DNA from: Maniola hyperantus
Lineage: Eukaryota; Arthropoda; Insecta; Lepidoptera; Nymphalidae
NCBI RefSeq assembly: GCF_902806685.2
Contig: NC_048545.1
Span: 3,521,852-3,585,851 of the forward strand
Direction of reading: 5' to 3'
DNA: 64,000 bases
Positions within the stretch are counted from its first letter, which is position 1. Every line of letters starts with the position of its first letter. Made by a program: the position numbers and the translations under genes. Under the pieces are notes generated by a model. The model was not told the origin of the DNA, did not search any database, and was given only the letters and a program-made list of their open reading frames with translations. Of this stretch, positions 27,101 to 40,229 are shown one piece after another.

Positions 27101-30100
27101 GACGTGATTTTTTGCATGGGTATAGTTAAAAACTTGGAGAGTGACATAGGCTACTTTTTATCCCGGAAAATTTAAATAGTTGCCACGGGATTTTTAAAAA
27201 TCTAAATCCACGCGTACGAAGTCACGGGCATCAGCTAGTAGACGATAATAATAGGAAACTTCCGATGAGAAACAATTTTCGCGATGATATTACAAATAAG
27301 TAAATGCAATGACTTATATGTATAGTAAATGCGAAAATGTCCTATTCGTAAATGTAATATCGGCCTGTGCGCTACCATAGTCCACAGGTACGTGTCGGAA
27401 AATACATCGTCTCTACTATCGCTCAGCGGTTCAGCAGGGTGATTCGCTTACTCAGTGTTAGCACTGAATGATAGCCACCGAACGCATTGGACATTAGTTG
27501 ATTTTACATTTCTATTTCATTCAGTGATACTAAAATATTTCTTCGTAGAAAACCTTCAATGGCTTAAAAACATGTCAAGTGACCTCGGTGGCTATGATTC
27601 AGTGAGCTCTTTTTACCTGACACCCAACTATACAAAAGCTAGTGGCAGGCAAACAGCGCGACACGGGCTGTGTTTCTGTATTTTGCATAAAATAATGACA
27701 TGCGCGTGTACCTGCACGCGAATTCTCAACGTAGCTCAGGCGGCTTAGTTAAATATTATTAAAACTTATTATATACGAATTTCCTACTTTATGCCTATTT
27801 CCTCCTTCCTAAAGCAACGAAAACAAAATATAATAAAACACACCTTTAAATAATTTGAATAATGCAACTTCCTTGGCATTATGTTAAACAATCTTCCAAA
27901 GGATCTATTTTCGAATTTTGCCCGATAGGTATTGTATTGTCCTATTGTGATGATGACCATCCTATTTGACGTCACGAGCTCCATGTACTACACACTAGAC
28001 AGGCATTCCAAGAATTTTTCGCATATAACTTGTCAATGTAATACTAATTTTGACAGCTTCATTAGACACGATTTTTGTTCGGAACGACGACACATCTAGT
28101 ACTGGTGCACATAGAGATCGTTGATTTGACGTTTGATAACAATTAAATTGGCGCCTACTGCCTTGTAGTGATAGAGCACACAGTTATTTATGACAAAGAC
28201 TGAATAAGTTTGAGATGACTAGACTTGGAATGTTAACATACAGTACAGCAAACTTAAGTAAATAACTTAATATTAAAATTATAAATAATACACAAAATAA
28301 AGCTACTTTCATACCAAGTATGTATAGTCCGCGACAGGTTGAGATGGCAATAGGGGTAAGAGGCACGGGGACGCCCCGCACATCCGCACGTCAACCACGC
28401 TCGCCCGCACCGGGTTAGCACGGGGGCTGTGCGGGGGTGTGCGGGGCGTTCCTCCCCGATTGAGATCTCGACCTGTCGCGTACTATACCTACCTAAAATT
28501 ACTTAAATAATTTAATTTTAAAATAAAATATTTTTAACAATAGTATTAATATAACCATGTTTATCTTTATACATGGTAAGCAAGTACATTTATTAAAAAA
28601 AACAAATAAAATCTGTACGAAGCAGCTCACTGAGGATTTGTCTAACACATTACGATAGGCCGTATAATCTACGTACTAGTCTTAATCATCTAACACAGCT
28701 TTGACGTGAGTAGCAATAGTTGCGTTTGTGAACGCGCGGTAGGGTGTAGCAGTAACAAGGGTAGACGCAGGCATAACTTGAGGGTCGTGGGAATGTACAT
28801 TGCTGAGCGCGAAGATTTGGTCGTGAAGAGTATGAGCGTAGGCCCGACAAGTCCGCCTTGTGCAACGCCATCGCACCTTGCTCTTTTCCGGGAAAACTTT
28901 CTCCGCGTAGAATGAAAAACCGCCGAGACGCATATGACGGCGACCGCGATTCGATATCACGAACTCAACTGTAAGAATAACATACTAATCACTGTCTATT
29001 CTCTATGCAAATATGTTACGTGCAATGTAACTACATATTTCATAAATATATGCATAAGTGGGTGGATCAACTTTTCTCTGTAATGAATCGACAAATTATT
29101 AGAAAATAAAAAAGTATTTAGTAGTTCTTGTTAATTTCGCTTATAAATAATTACCGTCATTATTAGATAATAAAATTATGAGTCTAACTAAACGTATTTA
29201 AGGATGTGACATGAATTTTGTTTCTTTTTAAATTCTTTGTAGGCATACGTTTGAATAAATTCACACGTGATGGAAAGTGATGATGTAGCCTAAGATGGGA
29301 CACGTTTACCTAGAAGATGGCTATCGCTCTTGAAACCTGCTTCCATCCGCTTTTGCTTTTGTTCCGTCTCATCTGACTAATCTATAGCTTCTCTAAAGTA
29401 CTTTAATTGGGTATTCATACCATTCTTATATAACAAGTGTTTTAATACCTTAAGTTCTAGGTTAATTATTTTCTCAGTTACCACTGTATCTTCCATGTCT
29501 TGCTAACTTATTGTTTTTTCATCAAAAAATTCTAATCTTTTCCATTCCTGCCATTGGATCATTTTTGTCTGTACGTCTATCATAGACTATTATTTTATCA
29601 CGTTTACAGTAGCTCAAAATAGGTACATATATGTTCAAGTCTTGTGTATCAATTACAAGCTTTATTTCAAAGCGCTGGGTTTGTAAGCTCGATTAGTATA
29701 TATTTTGCATAGGCATAATTCGCTTAACTACATAGAAGGATTGATTTTGTAATAAGTAATAGTACGACTCGAGCATATTATGCTTGAATTTTCTTGTTTG
29801 ATTGGTTTGTACTTTGTATAAGGCCTTTATACTATCGTGTAAAAATCTTTTTTGATATTTTGTGCCACTTTTTGGTTTAAGTAATTTCTTTTTTCCAGCT
29901 GTAGCTTTTGAAGCACCATCTGGTAGAAAAATCATTAAACATTCTTAATAATTTGAAGTGTAGGTAAAAATATTATCATAAAAATTATAAATACTTTGTT
30001 CGTGGGTTTATCTTAGTATTTTTGTATCTTTTATACCGTAGTCGGCATGTCATATTTAATTTTCTTATCTAGTTTTATATAAGTATATTGGCTAAACTAA

Positions 30101-33100
30101 AGTATAAAACTTTTCTCTATTAGAGGTTTTTATATTTATCACACTTTTTTCAAAATTTCAAATTTGTCATTTAGTTTATTTCCTCTGAATATTCAATCTT
30201 TATTTTTTAGTTTCTGTCTTCCTTCGTCTAGTGTTATAGACACATTTTTGATATTGGGTACTATGCTAGAAGTGCTATGTCAGAAGAGTTATAACATCTG
30301 ATCCGTCATTGAAGCAAAGTGATATCTAATATCGTAGGCAAAGAATGAGAGTAATATCAACGGCGGCGTTTCAGATTTTGAGTGCTCTCTTTATAATTTT
30401 GCTTTTGTTTTCTCCAGTTTGCCCTTTTGTTAAGTCTTTCTTTCAGAGTCAAGTCCTTGACTAGTCTTTTTCTCTTATGGTAATCTATTCTTCTTTTCCT
30501 TTTGTACTCTTCGTGCCTTACAGGATCTTGTTTTATTTTAGCCTTATATCGCCTTTGTCTTTCGGACTGTTTTGACGGCTTTCTTGCTAAAAATTAATAA
30601 TACTTTTTTAAGTATTTTAAATTAAAAAATTAAAATCCCCAACACATTAACATAATCAATAAGATTCATTTAGTAGTAACATAACCCAGGTAGCACCTTT
30701 AGCAGGTAGTATTTTTTGATATAATAACCTAGCCGAAGCTGAAATTACGGAATTAATATAAAAAAGGGATCAAAATAATTGTGATTGGCTACGAGGGACA
30801 GCCAGGCGACCCACTTCTGTGTGAATGCCGGGTTTATTGACATTGATGTTTTTAATCGAGTTTATTATGTAAACTTAAACATTAATCATAATTTTAATAA
30901 CTTATTAACTACTCTTGTCATGAATTAACCGCCAGGAACAAAATTTGACAAAGAATATTTGATCCACCCAACTGTACAAACTTTATTACAGAGAAGTTAA
31001 TAAAAGAAAATACAGTAACCAAAACTTCACAATTAATTATATAAGCCAATGAAAGCGAATATAAAATAAGTAAATTGACTTGCTAAACAAATACAAAAAA
31101 AAATGGAACATATTAAGCTTAAAATAAAAGGACTAAAATAAAACACAGCTCCGTTGCAAGACTTTATTTCGCAGCGAAAGCAATTTTACTGAGGTTTTCG
31201 ATATGCTTAGTAGATATATAGAAACTCTTAAAACGAAACAATAATACTGCGAGTAGACTAAAATGAAACATGCAGATTTCGAATATTTATTCCTTAGCTA
31301 AAAGAATTTATTATACAGGATTATATCAGTGTGGAGATGAGGTAACATGAGGTAGATGTTAAACAGAGCGCAAAGAAAAAGACAAAAATAAAAACAAAAC
31401 AAAAACACGTATTTATTTGAAAACTTTACTTCTTCGCAGAAACGATTTCAATAAGGCTTTCGATACGATCAATATTATTGGTATTAAGAACATTCGATAA
31501 GTGATTATGTTCAGAACAGCGTACGATGAGTCTACCGTCGACAGTTAAAGCGCGGGCCATGCAGCCATCTTGTTTTCTTCTCTGGCAGGCCCAGTAGACT
31601 CGGGAGCCTCGTCGCTTGTGTGCAACGAAGCCGAAACCGTCGAGTATGAGGCAAGGTGCTCCCCGCTGCGTAACCGTGTAGCTTACCCCTTTCTGCTTCA
31701 CCGTAACAGCTCCTGTTGTGTCAGTCACCATAGCAACACTAGTCTTGGTAAATTCCAAAGCTGTTTGGCGTGCCGTAGGGACATGATATAGGAAAAATAT
31801 CATCTGCTATTTCATATCCCTGTGATTTTATTGTATATATTATAATTATATCCAGTACCAGTTTCGCACCGTAACCATAATTTCGTAATATGTAGGTGAT
31901 CAATAATTATCATCATCAATAGTTTTACGCGCCAATAGATGAAGCTGTAGCTGCGTCATAAAGTGGACTCAAAATTTAAACGCAACTAAAGTGCTATCGT
32001 TATCAGCTAAGTAGGTACTTAAGAATAATCTACACAAAATGTATGAAACCAAGGGACATTATCACACTTCTCAAGAAACCTGTGTTCAACTAAGAATAGG
32101 CTCTAAGCTGCCTGTGCCATACACTTTGAATGCGTGCAACCTAGGTGCGCGCATGCTATAACTATATTCAGAGAGAAAATAAACCAATGTGTCAAAACTA
32201 CTCTTTATTATGTTACTCAATCACAATTTCATCTTCATGCTCGATATAATTACACTAATATTTACTGACTTCATTTAATGAAATAATTATAAACCTAATA
32301 CAATTAATTTCAATTCACTGTAAATGTTGGCGCACAAAATAATGAGAACTCGACGCATCAATAGAAGCGCATTTTCGCGACGCATTCCTGCCCATTCGGA
32401 GCTCACCTTTACAGCAAAATATTTTATCACTCTGACTAAAAATTTATGATCATTGATCTGCCTTTAATACAAGAAAAAAAATTGGTGACCTTGTCGGAAA
32501 ATATTTGGTTCGCCAATCGTTAAAATATCAGTACAATTAAAAAAGTTCTTAAAAAAATTATTAACAATGAAAAGCTCAAATCAAGGCTAGGACTGCACAA
32601 GACCGATTCCACTTCTGTTCCAGTTCAATAGTCAAACAAATAAAGCTCAAATCAGAATCTTATTACAGGTATTGTAGCAGAAATGGTGGCTTCAAATCCA
32701 AAACCACCCAATAGTGCTTACAAATTGTTTTGAAAATTACCCAAATATAACTATAAAATAACCTTATTAATCACCATCATCAATGCTCTACAGCTCTGGA
32801 CGATCCTTGGCTCGGTCAAGCTAACCTCTCTACTGGAGGCAATCAGAAGCAGCTTCTTTCCATCTCCAAACTCTCGCGATCCTCCCTTATTAATACTTAC
32901 CACATTTTAAATACCTAGTGAAAATTATGTGTGTGCCAAACGCTGACCATACATAATCAAGTTTACCGTCAAGTGTGGTGCTGACTTGAAGCTGCGTCCA
33001 GTAAACTTGACGGTTTCTGGCTATCAGTTGACTGGACGCCGCTTCAAGTCCACTGCAAACTAGACGGTAAACATGATCGTGCATAGCGGTAAGATCACGT

Positions 33101-36100
33101 TAGCAGGCAAACTTCTCCAATCGAGTAACTTGTTCAAGAACGCGAAAAATGGTAACTTAAAAAATACTCTGGTCAACTCGAAACTTACACTCAAATCTTA
33201 GAACCGAGATGAAACCGATGGTGAATGAAATCGGAAGCTTATGATCTCAGCCTAACCACTTTTAAAAAAGTCATTCCAACATCGATGGAGCAATCCTCAA
33301 ACCGACGGACACGTCACAACTTCGCCCAATTCATATTTACGAGCGATTTTCTGCATGTGGTCATCCGTGTGGTTGTGTACAGGATTAGTTATCTTCAAGA
33401 CGTTGTTCTTAGAGGTTATTCTCGCCCGGCAACGTTTCCCATACTCCATACATCGCCAAAACGTCCGACCACTCCGGACACTGTCCGTGACAAATATGTA
33501 AGGCTCGTATATAAGTTGAAGATGTCCACTTTTCGTCTGTATGAAGTGCAGGTCCCCTTTCATGTTGCTAAGAGTTTCTACAACTAAAAACAATGTGGAC
33601 GTGATTATCGATTCAATATATATTTGTGCCTAGCAAACTTTTGTTTCAGTAACTATATTATGTTAAGTAAGTAATTAAAGGACAGGTTAAATAAAACAGC
33701 AATATTAAAATGACTTTTATTTAAATCTTTATTTATTTTTACAGTATGTATGTACTTAACCCATTCAATGCCTTTATGCATTGAATTTGAAAAAAATTAT
33801 GGTGATCCACTTATTCTATTTTAATTGTTTGAAATTAATGTTACTGTTTCTATAAATAATCAAATATCCGAAAAATAAATTATAAATACAAGAAGGAACC
33901 TATATATACAAGTGTGAATCGGATTCGCACATGAAAGATTCCATACCATCGTACAAAAAATCTCATACTATTATTTATGTTTGCTCTAACAGCTGTACAA
34001 CACTGCAAGTTAATGAGGGAGGGCGCCATCAGTGATGTGATTTAGTAAACATAATGTTTCATGGTGAACATTTTAAACCGTGAATTTGTGGTTACATCTC
34101 ACAAAAAAAATTAAATTGTGGTCATGAACTAATAATTAGTATTTTCAATTTTTTAGTAAGATAACTATATCAAGTGGGGTATCATATGAAAGGTCGTCAC
34201 CTATGCATTCTAAAACAGATTTTTATTTATGTTTATGCGTCATAGTTTTTGAATTATCATGCAAAATGTCGAAAAAATACGACTGTAGTACAGAACCCTC
34301 ATTGAGCGAGCCTGACTCGCACTTGGCTGGTTTTTTTGGGTTCCGTAGCAAAAGGGTGCCTATTACTAAGCCTCCGCTCTCCGTCTGTCTGTCCATCCGT
34401 CAGCTGGCTGTATCTCGTGAACCGTAATAGGTAGTAGAGAGTTGAAATTTTCACAAAATGTGCACAGAATTCTGTTGCCGCTATCACAACAAATACGTAC
34501 TTATATTATAAAATAAATAAATAAATGTTCACAACTATAATACGCAATTATTTGATCTTGATGATCAATGCCACCCATATTTTTATTATAATTTATCACC
34601 ATATTTGGTTTTAATACTCCTGTGTTGTGATGTGTTGTGTTGGCATCATTTGTGCATCGTATTCTGAAGATTCCAGTGCCCGAGGTACGCCTCAAATTTT
34701 GTTTATCATATGAACTACAAAGTAGATTCTAATACACTAAGTACACTTGTACTTTTGTTATGACATGGACAAACCAACAGTATTGCCAACTATAAGTGAT
34801 GTTTGTATTTACAGATTAAAGAATCCATATTAAACTGAATGCACCATAAAAATATATTTTGATTGAGAGATAGTCACAATGCATGAGGTACATTGGTGAC
34901 ATATAGCAAGGCATGCACAAAACGCAGTGGCCGTGTTTCCGAAGTCAAATGGCTCACCCATTCGACTTCGGAAATTACCCGTATCTTTCAATTTAATAAA
35001 TTAAGCTATGTTGCAACAAGTAAAATCTAATGTAGTAAGTAAGTTGCTTATTAAGTAACATTGGATTGGAACAATTATTATTTACAACTAACTGTAAAAG
35101 GAAACAAAATATTATTGTATAAATATTAATAGGTAATATTCCTTTTCCCCTTATGTGTAAGCATACCTTTAGAGGCAGATAGTCATGTGCCAACAAGTAA
35201 CAACCACAAAAATGGTGTTATTCTTCTTCTACTTCCTTACCTTATCCCACGCTATGTGGGGTCGGCACAACATGTCTTCTTCTTCCACTCACTTCTGTCA
35301 TTCGTCAACGTACTGTCCACCCCTATTATAAACCTAAATTGTATGTGTTGAATAATTATAATTAATGTCACCTGAACTGCTTACTGAAAACAATGATGAG
35401 GTCTTGGTTTTTTGTTTTGATTTTTAATCTCTTAAAAAAATACCACTTTTAATGTTACGGCACTATATGAAGTTGTTAGGCCTATTTACTTGCCCTAAAG
35501 ATACTTAATAAATTAAATGAAGCAGAAAAACTGATGTTGCAAGAGCAATTCACACTTTAGTGGTTCCAAACATGTACAAAGACATTCAACAGACCTAAGC
35601 CTACTGAAGAAATTTTTTGTATAGTATGCCTAAAGCCCAGTTATCTAAAAAAAGGTAAAACTATGAACAATGAGTAGCATCATGTTACTTACTTATAAAC
35701 TATCTATACTTAACTGAACCTGCATAGGTAGGCAGGTTATCTAGCAGGTTTTGGTTTTACACCTGGCAATATGTTGTATGTTTACTAGATGCTCATCAAT
35801 AAAACCAAATTAGGTACATTAACATTTTATAATTGTTGTGTTCACACCTCATTTAACTTACTTAATTAATATTAAGTATAGTTTATTATTGATAGTACCT
35901 ACCTATTATAAACGTTGTTTGCTACTTAAGGCTAAAATTTCGTATTAGCGCTAATATATGCTGACAATTACAATAGATAATGAATACTAGAACAGCTTTC
36001 TGCTAGATAAACAACTTTATTACATGGAAAACGTGAGCATTTTTGAACAGTGTAATTTTTAGGTTATGTTTACAAAAATCGCGCGCAAAATATTTATACA

Positions 36101-39100
36101 AGCAAAATAACTATTATTATTATTGAGTATATGTACAGTGTAGTACAATAATGAGCACCGTTCACGATAATTATCTTATTTTAAGACCTAAATACCAAGC
36201 ACAGAAGATGACAACCTGTACTCTTGATGTCATGCAACTCAAGATTTCTTGCTGCTTTGGTGTAAGTTATAAGTAAATTTGTACATACCAAATCAAAATC
36301 CAAAATAAAAGGCACAATTCACTCACAAACACTTCTAAACAACACTTTGGAATCACAAAATAGTGTGAAACATTTGACGTAAACACGTTCAAAGTTTATG
36401 CGCTACATATCTAAATTCCGAAAGTCATTCAAATGTTTATTAGCCGATATTGTTCTTTGAACACTTGATTTGCACGGAAACACTATAATTCTATTAATAC
36501 TATTCGGCTAGCGCACTATATTTTTAATATTTCTCAAAATAGTAAACAATCTCTAGATGACACATTTGCGACCATAGATCTCACGGCGTTTAGATGGCAA
36601 CCACAAATAACGGAATTGCATTTCTTTACACGCAAAATATTTTTTATACGAATGAAATCAAAAAGCTATAAAACGATACGTACAGGTATTTTTTCGTAAA
36701 TTTGTTAGCCCTCGATTAAATTCGTTTGCATTTCTCATTTTATTTATTTCATAAATCAATATGTGTAATTTTATATCAATAATACTTAATTTAATTACGC
36801 TTATTTCTCTTCTTAAATTGAAATTTAACTTTAATTATTTTAATAGTTCTAGCTACAGCCTTTAATCTTCTTAAAAAACAAATCAGTTGTAAAATTAAAA
36901 ATTGTAAATGGAATCGTTCTTGAAGACGAAATTACCTTCGCTAGAGTTGATTAAAACTTTTATTTGTGTAGACTAGCGCCATCTATCATCATGATAACGC
37001 ATATTATTTTAATTCAAGGCTAAGCAGGTACCTACCTAACATCTGTGGTCCTACCATTTTTTATCATGGAAACTAAAGCAAATGATACACATAACGCCAT
37101 CTATTGCCTAGATACTTTTATTTAGCTTTGAGACCCACGTTATTTTTTTAAAAGCGAATTATTAGATTCATTAATTTGCTAAAGCATTAACAATGTTTCA
37201 CTGAAATCAATTACTAACTAGTATAGAGTACCTAATCATCATATCTTTTGATATAAACACAAAAAATGTTTCTACCGATGGATGTCCGTTTGAAGATGCT
37301 TTGAAATCATTCAAACGATGTGCTCCAAAGTTTCATTAGATAGGTATTAATGTGAAGAAAGTTTAAGGGTTTTTTTTTAGTTTACCAGCACACGCCGGGT
37401 ATCCGCAAGTAGGTAAATAGTAAAACGGTGATAGCCTAGTATGTTAGTGGTTAAGAAGTCGGCCTTCTTTAATCGGAGGTCCAGGGTTTGATTCCGATCA
37501 TGCACCTCTAACATTTCAGAAAATTAAAATGCACAAATATAAGTACCTTGCTAGGTCATTATATTTGTGCATTTTTATCTCAAACAGAAACATCGTGAGG
37601 AAACCTACATGCCTGAGTTCTCCATAATGTTTTTAAAGGTGTGTGAAGTCTGCTAATCCGCTCGATTCTATATAACTATAATAGGTAAGTATATTTTATA
37701 TTTTCAATCATCTTTCAACAACCTTTAACGACATCCATCTCAAAATAAAACTGTAAAACTGTTTTGGTACGTTTGGTTTACGTTACTACTTAACCAAAAC
37801 ATACTTCACAGACTTACTTTGTTTGTTTGCACAGATTACAGAAGTATTTTAGGTACCTTACTTCTTTTATCTATGGTTTGTTTGCTAAATAGGTAAGTCT
37901 GAAAAATACCTACTTTATAAGCAGATAGGTCAACATCATCATCGTCAACCGAAAGACGTCCAGCGCTGAACATAGGTCTCTCGTACATACTGCCGCACAC
38001 CACGGTCTTGCGCCGCCTGAATACGCCTGAATCGGTCCCCTGCGATGTCGCCTGTCCACCAAGTGGGGGTCTGCCGACGCTGCACTTTCCGGTGAGAGGT
38101 CGCCATTCTAACACCTTAGGAGCCCAACTAACTACTATCGGTCTTTCGAACTATACACTCTGCCCTGCCACTTCTACTTTGCAACCCTATGAGCTATACT
38201 CTGGTTCTTTTTCGGATTTCGTTTCTGATTTGACGATGTAGAGAATACAGCTCTCTTCATCTCCGCTGAGTGACTTTGAGCTTTCTTATGAGTAGATAGA
38301 TGTAGTACGCAACAGGTCGAGATGGCAATCGGGGTATGAGGTGGGAGGATGCCCCGTACACCCACACGTCACCCGCACCGGGTTAGCGCAGGGTCTGTGC
38401 AGGTGTGCAGGGCTTCCCTCCCCATCTCGACCTGTCGCAGACAATACTTAATCTTCAAAGATGCTGGTTAGTCTCTGGTGTCTAGGTCAGATTCGATTCT
38501 CTACTGGCTTAATCCTGGGAATTAATACATACTTACCTAGTACCTACTACCTAATCTATATTTTGATCTCATCCATACTAATATTATAAATATTTACGCA
38601 ATTGTGTCCGAGCAGGACCTTTTCACGGCCTATCTGCGCAACCAATTTTGATGATAATTTGAAACAGACATAACTTGCTTTGCATCCTGGAGACAGACTA
38701 GGCTACTTTTATCCCGGAATATCCAAAAGTTCTCACGGGATTTTTAAAAACCATCATAATGCAGACCAAGTCGTCGCCACCATCATCCACACTAGAGTAG
38801 GTATATATCCACTAAACCCATTTTGACAAAATTTGTAACAGAGTTAGCTTGCAGCCTGGAGATGAACATAATATACATGTCATCCCAGGAAATCGCAGCA
38901 GATTATCAATCTCAAAATCAAAGAGATCCCACAGGATTTTTAAAAACCTAAATCCACACCGAGAAGTCTCCCTCCGCCCAGTAAATCTAAACTTGTCAGT
39001 ATTCAGTGCCCCTGAACATGACCCATTAACCGATTTTGACGAAAGGTAAAGAGATAGTTTGCATCCCGGAACAGGCCACTTTTTATCCCGGAAAATCTGA

Positions 39101-40166
39101 AACCTATTTAAGAACTAATCCATGTCATTTAATAATTTTGCAAAGTGCATCATAATTTGGTATACTTACCTAATAAATTGTTGAGAATCTCATTAGTCCC
39201 CAGTAGTGGCCCCAATGGCCAAGAACAAAACTCAAAAGCGGAAAATTAAGAGGAATTCCGAAAAGAATTCCTTCGCATGGTGTTCCACAAGAGGATTTGC
39301 CACCGGATAGGCTCATAACAGGTAGGTTATAGATATTAACTAGATAGTACTTAGGTACTACTGATATAAAAATAAAACAAAAAATAATTTATTATTTGAG
39401 TATTTTATTGTTGCACCTCCGCTAGCACAGAAAACGAGGAAACGCAAACTAGCATGATGCATCACACTTGAAACAACCCATGCCAGATCGCATGATGTTA
39501 CTTTTTTTTTTCTTTTATCCGGACGTTTTTGGCCCACGGAATTCATTTCCAAGTAAACTGTGCGTATTGAAATTAAGATCAGAGTTCATGATTTCGTTCA
39601 ATGAATACATAAACTTGAACTCATTTCCAAGGAAAACGGCCTAGTGTGCGTCTAGGTCAAAAGTGAGTCTGAAGATCATGAATTCGATCAAAAAGGTTCA
39701 ATGAGCAATGAAAATGATCACAGTTTTTTGTTCATGCTGTAATATGCTTTCGTGCAAATTACCTACCCTGTTCGCCACAGGTCTACTTAATTTAAATACT
39801 TAACGTGTTTTCTATGGGTTTGGTTTGGAAGTTTGGATAGATTTGGGTGTTCCACTTTATTCACCTGTTAGGCTAACATGCGCACCACGAGAAAATTTTG
39901 TCTACGCATTTACTAGTCTTATTTGTATGAAGAAACACGAGATAATGCGTAGACAAAATTTTCTCGCGGGGCGCATGTTAGGCCTGCTGGCTGATCAAAG
40001 TGGAATCCTACAATTGCACTCAGTCAGTAGGTCAGGTAATCAGTGGCCCTACCGCGGTTGTTAGACAGCTACAATGTCACGATCGCAATCATCTCTGATT
40101 GGTTAATGCTCGCTCACTATTGGCCACAATGCATTGTTGCAACAAGAATCGCACAATATAATATAT

Positions 40167-40229
<63 letters not shown>

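Noticed and set aside
27455..27748. 97-codon plus frame
   Set aside because: No domain, no codon bias visible, no splice support.
33225..33587. 120-codon plus frame
   Set aside because: Exact antisense shadow of the FLYWCH exon 33297-33583.
34501..34695. piggyBac fragment as another mod(mdg4) tail
   Set aside because: The best acceptor gives the wrong phase and the frame ends in AT-rich filler; it is a catalytic-core relic, not a zinc-finger end.
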